Below are positions 16,026 to 19,988 of a DNA stretch of 19,988 bases, piece after piece (the first letter of the stretch is position 1; every line of letters begins with the position of its first letter). Source of the stretch: Planctomycetaceae bacterium (lineage in GTDB: Bacteria; Planctomycetota; Planctomycetia; Pirellulales; UBA1268). The stretch is from positions 1 through 19,988 of the forward strand of contig DONH01000107.1 in assembly GCA_003509235.1 (NCBI GenBank). The letters are read 5' to 3'. Made by a program: the position numbers and the translations under genes. The notes under the pieces are model-generated. The model was not told where the DNA came from and did no database searches. It saw only the letters and a list, made by a program, of their open reading frames with translations.

Positions 16026-16457
16026 ATGAATAGCAAAATGAACAGTCAAGAGTGGGCCCGAGAGAAGATTCGGTCTGCAGGACTAAGAGCTACGCCCGCG
16101 AGGATTGCAACGCTGAAGGTGCTTCATGGCTCTGGATCACCACTCACTCACGCAGAGGTTTCAGATAAACTAGAAAACCTTGAAATTGATAAGGCAACTA
16201 TTTTTCGTAATTTGACTGACTTAGTAGCCAAAAATGTACTACGCCGGTCAGCGCTTGGTGATAATGTTTGGCGATTTGAAATCATTAAAGAATCTGCTCA
16301 TGAACATGATTCACACCCACATTTTGTATGCGTTGATTGCGGTTCTGTGTCATGTATGGAGGACGTTGAATTGAAGCAAAAGAGTACGTCCGCAAGTCCA
16401 CTTCTTGAACACGTCACAGAAGTTGTTCTTCGGGGCCACTGCAACGAGTGTGCATAG
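16026..16457 (+). CDS. Fur-superfamily metalloregulator, probably Zur-like
   Basis: This 143-residue protein has the expected order. The winged-helix DNA-binding domain (LRATPARIATLKVLHGSGSP, then the recognition helix DKATIFRNLTDLV) is followed by the dimerisation domain. Metal ligands are visible in the family positions: a His-rich loop HEHDSHPHF (His92, 94, 97, 99) and two CxxC pairs, CVDC (Cys102, 105) and CNEC (Cys139, 142), which form the structural zinc site. CGGAG lies five bases before the ATG at 16026. Fur, PerR and Zur cannot be separated reliably from sequence alone. The divergent COG0523 operon argues for Zur, which represses zinc-starvation genes when zinc-bound. The terminator-like inverted repeat at 16562-16645 follows it. 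Confidence 0.93.
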   Translation: MNSKMNSQEWAREKIRSAGLRATPARIATLKVLHGSGSPLTHAEVSDKLENLEIDKATIFRNLTDLVAKNVLRRSALGDNVWRFEIIKESAHEHDSHPHFVCVDCGSVSCMEDVELKQKSTSASPLLEHVTEVVLRGHCNECA

Positions 16458-16561
16458 TCTGCCTAGGATTTTCACACTATAGGGCTCCAGAAAATGACGA
16501 CGATAAGACTACGCTATGTAGTGGGAAGCTGCAGAAGTTTTGAGGGAATCGATTGCTTAGT

Positions 16562-16645
16562 AACAACATCAACATTTTGAATTTAAATCGGTCACCACCA
16601 GACCTTAAAATTTGAATTCTCTACAAATATAATTTGGATGTTGTT
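16562..16645. terminator. Long imperfect inverted repeat between convergent genes
   Basis: AACAACATC (16562-16570) pairs with GATGTTGTT (16637-16645), and an inner GGTC/GACC (16590-16604) closes a seven-base loop, with AT-rich partial pairing between. It fills the gap between the regulator gene (ending 16457) and the convergent DUF1559 gene (ending 16669), and is followed by TTATTCTTC on the plus strand. A bidirectional terminator is the simplest reading. Confidence 0.45.
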
Positions 16646-16668
16646 TTATTCTTCTCGAATCTCACACT

Positions 16669-17604
16669 TTAGAACCCTGATATGACATTCCCATCCATGG
16701 GATCACACAGATTTTTCCATGCTATTGTATCAATAGTAGGTGATATGGATTTGACACTACCATCACACAATGTCACTAAAATGCCACCACTGTGAATAGA
16801 TTGAGCACTTCCATGGTCACAATCTTTTATCCAATCCGGCTGAGTTTGAAACATATTACAACCTGATGCAATATTTGCTGCATCAGGCTCTTGACCATTC
16901 ATGCAGAAATGTGGTCGCCAACGCAGGTTTGAATCAGCCCACAAGTTACCCCATGTACTTGAGTCGTTCGGTTGCCCACTGTTCCCGCAGGTGCCATAAC
17001 GCTCAGTAAACATACAGGTTTGTGAAAGTCCGTCAGGTAGCATTGCGAAACGAGTTTTCCCTTCCGTAGAAAGTGCGTTCCTGTCACCAAACACGAAAAA
17101 GTTGGCGGCATAATTACCAATTGCCCATTTGTTCGCACCACCGTTTGTTGTGGCAGCAACAGTCTCTGCATTTGGACGGCTTGGACATAAAAACCCGTCA
17201 ATTGATGTTGCGAAGACTGCTTTCCCGTTCACAACGGTTGAAACATCTTTATTTGATTGTTCAAACAGTGGTGCTTCCTCAAGGAATGGCAATAGAAAAT
17301 AAAATACAGTCGCACCCATATATCCTTTGTATGGTCCGGGTATCTGAACTGGAGACTTTCTATGGTTTCCTACAGTAGTTTCATTTACACACAGCGGTGG
17401 AAGAACTCTATTTGCATCGAAGAGACCATGAGAAGCAAGGCCAATCTGCTTGAGATTATTAGTACAAACCATTCGACGAGCAGCAGAACGCGCTGATTGA
17501 ACAGCCGGCAAGAGAAGGGCTACAAGTACACCAATAATCGCAATGACAACAAGAAGTTCAATGAGCGTGAAACCATCACGTAGTTTTTTTTGACTGTTCA
17601 TCAT
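16669..17604 (-). CDS. DUF1559 protein with type IV pilin-like N-terminus
   Basis: This is a hallmark family of planctomycetes and relatives, present in many copies per genome. The N-terminus ([11 protein letters not shown], then [20 protein letters not shown]) is a class III signal, with prepilin peptidase cleavage expected between Gly11 and Phe12 and Glu16 at position +5 of the mature protein. The conserved [18 protein letters not shown] follows. The C-terminal DUF1559 signature is [21 protein letters not shown]. At 311 residues it has normal length. The upstream GGAGGCAGGCGG makes either of the paired ATGs (17604 or 17601) usable. These proteins are thought to form pseudopilin-like surface structures or act in secretion, but no function is established. 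It is a single gene, convergent with the metalloregulator gene. Confidence 0.95.
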   Translation of the reverse strand: MMNSQKKLRDGFTLIELLVVIAIIGVLVALLLPAVQSARSAARRMVCTNNLKQIGLASHGLFDANRVLPPLCVNETTVGNHRKSPVQIPGPYKGYMGATVFYFLLPFLEEAPLFEQSNKDVSTVVNGKAVFATSIDGFLCPSRPNAETVAATTNGGANKWAIGNYAANFFVFGDRNALSTEGKTRFAMLPDGLSQTCMFTERYGTCGNSGQPNDSSTWGNLWADSNLRWRPHFCMNGQEPDAANIASGCNMFQTQPDWIKDCDHGSAQSIHSGGILVTLCDGSVKSISPTIDTIAWKNLCDPMDGNVISGF

Positions 17605-17905
17605 GGATCCGCCTGCCTCCAGAAAAATTTAATATTTTAAAAGTTGACTACTCCCTTATGTATCAGCAGAAAAAATCTTATTTGCTCCCTACCACTACAT
17701 GAACGACTGGGGCAGAAATCATCCTCTTTCCCCCAGAAAATGAGTCTTTTGTTTTTCTCATTTGGGATTTAACTTTACCCAAGTTCAAACGCAGAGCGTC
17801 AGACACTGGGGTGACATGCATATTGTATCTTCAAAAAGCTGTCGCCCTGACAGGCTCATTTTTGTCACTTGAAGTCTCATTTTATTCACACAATTTATCG
17901 TATTT
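17605..17905. other. Gap between sulfatase and DUF1559 genes
   Basis: No coding frame is supported. It holds the sulfatase terminator (17833-17856) and, closer to 17604, an AT-rich stretch that presumably contains the DUF1559 promoter. No clear -35/-10 pair could be picked. Confidence 0.5.
17833..17856 (-). terminator. Rho-independent terminator of the sulfatase gene
   Basis: Read leftward, the stem AGCCTGTC/GACAGCT (one bulged C) with loop AGGGC is followed by TTTTT. It starts about 50 bases after the sulfatase stop codon, a textbook arrangement. Confidence 0.75.
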
Positions 17906-19390
17906 TCACTTTGAAAATTGCGTCATGCTGAAACCTGGTGGGTTTGGATGCTCTTTCAGACTTTCTAAATAACGGCCGACGATATCCATGTATCGTGATA
18001 GAACCCACGCTTCAGTGCCAACAAGATTAAGTCGTTCTCTCGGGTCCCGAGCAATGTTGAACACAGCTGGATATCCCATTCCCTCTAACCGATGTGCATA
18101 CAGACCTGCTGCCGAAGGATTGCCTACCGATTCTACAATTTGCTTCGGATAGATTCGCCAATGTCGCCAACGAACGGCACTCACCTCTCCCTCAATAAAT
18201 GAAATAAGTTCCTCACGGGAAGAATTTTCTTCTCCCTCAAAAAATTTGAGTTGATTACAGCCATCGATTGGTCGAGCCTTTGGTAGCGCTGAACCGACAA
18301 GAGCCGCAAATGTGGGTAAAAAGTCATGAATTGATACCATTTCATTACTTTTACGAGCTGGGATTCTTTTGGGCCAACGGATCATTCCTGGAACACGCAA
18401 CGAACCCTCAAGAACATCTCCTACCTCACCACGGAATGGGCCCGGAGAACTTCCAAGATAGTCATCATTCAGTCCTTCAAATTGAACAGGACCATTATCA
18501 GACAAATAGACAACGATTGTATTGTCTTTGATTCCGGCAGCATCAATCGCAGAAACAACTTCACCCACTCGAGCATCATGCTCCATCAACATATCCCCAT
18601 ACGCCCCGGCAGCAGATTTTCCTTTAAATTCGACTGCTGCGCCAGATGGATAATGCACATGAGACCACCCAACGTACAGGAAAAATGGTGACTCTTTATG
18701 CGCATTTTCATGAATGAATGTGCTTGCTGCTGTGGCTATGTCTCCCTCTACCTCGCAACGATAATTAAGATCATAGGCTCGAACTTTTTCGAGTTCACCG
18801 TTTTCTTTTGATGACCATATATAGGGTTGAGTTTTTGAGATAGCCTCTTCACTCATTCCAGTTCGACGCATGGATTCAGGATAAAGTGTTCCGTCTGTTG
18901 TCTCCAAAATACCTACCCCGTAGCTATCAAAACCTTGACTTGTGGGAAGGCTTTGTTGCTCTTGACCCAGATGCCATTTCCCAAACATGCCGGTGTTGTA
19001 TCCATGCTTTTTGAACAGCTCTGCCATGGTGAACTCTTCGGCTTTAAGAGTACTCGGTGTGCCAGCAACAATGATGCTATTGAGTCCTGACCGGACACTG
19101 TACCGTCCAGTCATTAATGCCGCTCGAGACGGCGTACACCCCGGTTCAACAAGGAACTGCGTCAACACTAAACTCTCTGAAGCCAAAGCATCAATGTTGG
19201 GAGTTGGCATGCCACGAATCTGACCACCACTGCCATAGGCTCCAATATCACCGTAACCCAAATTGTCGGCGAGCATGACAACAACATGCGGGTGCATATC
19301 GCGATCGTTCGCATGTGCTGTGGCCACACTCAAGGCTTGAAGAGCTATAAGTAAAAACATTTGTGACGTATAAAAATATTTAGTCATCAT
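17906..19390 (-). CDS. Secreted arylsulfatase (formylglycine-dependent, S1 family)
   Basis: This 494-residue enzyme hydrolyses sulfate esters. The nucleophile motif CTPSRAALMTGR contains Cys85, which would be converted to formylglycine. The metal site is ADNLGYGD (Asp42, with Asn43 in place of the commoner second Asp, as in a known subset of arylsulfatases). GKWHLGQ supplies the usual Lys and His, SHVHYP a further His, and VVYLSDNGP the Asp-Asn pair. The N-terminus (YTSQMFLLIALQALSVATAHA) is a signal peptide cleaved near residue 27. Paired ATGs at 19390 and 19387 follow AAGGAA at about 11 bases. Planctomycetes use such enzymes on algal sulfated polysaccharides, but the exact substrate is unknown. 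No carbohydrate-binding module or maturase gene is adjacent. It has its own terminator. Confidence 0.95.
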   Translation of the reverse strand: MMTKYFYTSQMFLLIALQALSVATAHANDRDMHPHVVVMLADNLGYGDIGAYGSGGQIRGMPTPNIDALASESLVLTQFLVEPGCTPSRAALMTGRYSVRSGLNSIIVAGTPSTLKAEEFTMAELFKKHGYNTGMFGKWHLGQEQQSLPTSQGFDSYGVGILETTDGTLYPESMRRTGMSEEAISKTQPYIWSSKENGELEKVRAYDLNYRCEVEGDIATAASTFIHENAHKESPFFLYVGWSHVHYPSGAAVEFKGKSAAGAYGDMLMEHDARVGEVVSAIDAAGIKDNTIVVYLSDNGPVQFEGLNDDYLGSSPGPFRGEVGDVLEGSLRVPGMIRWPKRIPARKSNEMVSIHDFLPTFAALVGSALPKARPIDGCNQLKFFEGEENSSREELISFIEGEVSAVRWRHWRIYPKQIVESVGNPSAAGLYAHRLEGMGYPAVFNIARDPRERLNLVGTEAWVLSRYMDIVGRYLESLKEHPNPPGFSMTQFSK

Positions 19391-19501
19391 TGAAAAACTG
19401 TATTCCTTATGAAAATACCATCACATTCATTGAGTACTCCAACAAACCTGATATAAAAAAATAGCTATACAAAAAATTCCATTATCTCTTCCATAACATT
19501 T

Positions 19502-19533
19502 TCGGTGAGAAATCCTGTGATAAAAATCACCGA
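19502..19533. repeat. 7-bp inverted repeat in the sulfatase-porin gap
   Basis: TCGGTGA (19502-19508) and TCACCGA (19527-19533) are perfect inverse copies separated by 18 bases. They lie 112 bases upstream of the sulfatase start and 152 bases past the barrel-protein stop, so they could be an operator or a weak terminator. The rest of the 19391-19684 gap shows nothing I can name. Confidence 0.3.
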
Positions 19534-19684
19534 TACCCGAATAGCGTAGGTCAGCCTGCTCGGGGCTAATGGATTCAAACTGATTCTCAAATTACCAATA
19601 GCTTGCGTCATTCATAATTTGAGGCGATTCGCTTTTCAAGAGGCGACTACAGGACTAACCGCAAAGTCATTCAGTAGAGGATAT

Positions 19685-19988
19685 TCAGAATGACCACTGA
19701 AACTGCGAATGGTATCCAAAGCCTGCATTGTCAAGCAAAAGAGGATTCTTGTAGTGTGTCTGCCGCCAAGTGACTTCATTTCCAATGCGTAATGATGAAC
19801 TTACATCCCAATATAAATTTGCAAAGATTGTACTGTTATAGGTTCTTCCGGTCCCTCCAAAAAATGGTTCCTCAACACCATCGGCAACATCCTGAGACAA
19901 AGGACTATCGACACCATAGCCAATATGGCTGTGTAGATCTGCTCTCCAAAACGCAAACGTCTCAATCCATCCTCCGGTTGAACGGATC
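19685..19988 (-). CDS. C-terminal part of an outer-membrane beta-barrel protein
   Basis: The frame enters from beyond the window and ends at 19685. The visible 100 residues are alternating beta strands rich in aromatics: GGWIETFAFWRADLHSHIGY, YNSTIFANLYWDVSSSL, RIGNEVTWRQTHYK and GFGYHSQFQWSF. The last residue is phenylalanine preceded by alternating aromatic positions (F-Q-W-S-F), the signal recognised by the BAM machinery for barrel insertion. The pattern resembles porin-like proteins common in planctomycetes. An internal ATG at 19900 is not a real start, because the same frame continues upstream in coding-like sequence (HIGYGVDSPLSQDVAD). The substrate and full size cannot be seen. Confidence 0.75.
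   Translation of the reverse strand, partial: IRSTGGWIETFAFWRADLHSHIGYGVDSPLSQDVADGVEEPFFGGTGRTYNSTIFANLYWDVSSSLRIGNEVTWRQTHYKNPLLLDNAGFGYHSQFQWSF

Noticed and set aside
19685..19900. Separate 71-residue gene starting at the ATG at 19900
   Set aside because: The frame continues upstream with beta-barrel strands to the window edge, so the ATG is internal.

Overview
The window looks like a piece of a planctomycete chromosome (Planctomycetota, probably marine). The evidence is a DUF1559 protein with a type IV pilin-like N-terminus, a formylglycine-type sulfatase, a DUF4832 protein, secreted PQQ-like and kelch beta-propellers, moderate GC, and loose gene spacing with many signal peptides. No rRNA, tRNA, CRISPR array, transposase or insertion sequence was recognised.

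Positions 1-2500 (minus strand) hold a truncated PQQ-type beta-propeller gene overlapped by a six-blade kelch gene, then a long-chain flavodoxin. From 2.5 to 10.4 kb, intact secreted-enzyme genes (DUF4832 protein, endonuclease/exonuclease/phosphatase-fold hydrolase, alpha/beta hydrolase) alternate with clear gene corpses: an amidohydrolase (YtcJ/AepA-like) with about seven lesions, a scrap of a propeller-like protein, and a broken multi-pass membrane protein. The 6.2-6.9 kb gap also holds a terminator-like hairpin directly ahead of a 28-residue acidic mini-gene with a strong ribosome-binding site.

The most coherent system lies at 11.1-16.5 kb and looks like a metal (probably zinc) homeostasis locus. 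A Fur-superfamily regulator with Cys4 and His-rich motifs (plus strand) diverges from a tightly coupled four-gene minus-strand operon. The operon encodes a canonical COG0523/CobW GTPase with a CxCC motif, a FAD/NAD(P) oxidoreductase ending in a cysteine-rich tail, a small two-helix membrane protein, and an unrecognised protein with a CxxC. A second COG0523 GTPase converges on this operon, but its CxCC metal motif has been replaced. The 222-bp divergent intergenic region carries two adjacent inverted repeats, one of them in the 7-1-7 layout used by Fur-family operators. The inference is that the regulator represses itself and/or the operon when metal is sufficient, and that the GTPases allocate metal under starvation. 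The roles of the oxidoreductase and of the two orphan proteins are unknown.

From 16.5 kb to the end, all on the minus strand, are the DUF1559 prepilin-like protein, an arylsulfatase with its own terminator, and the C-terminal part of an outer-membrane beta-barrel protein that runs off the window.
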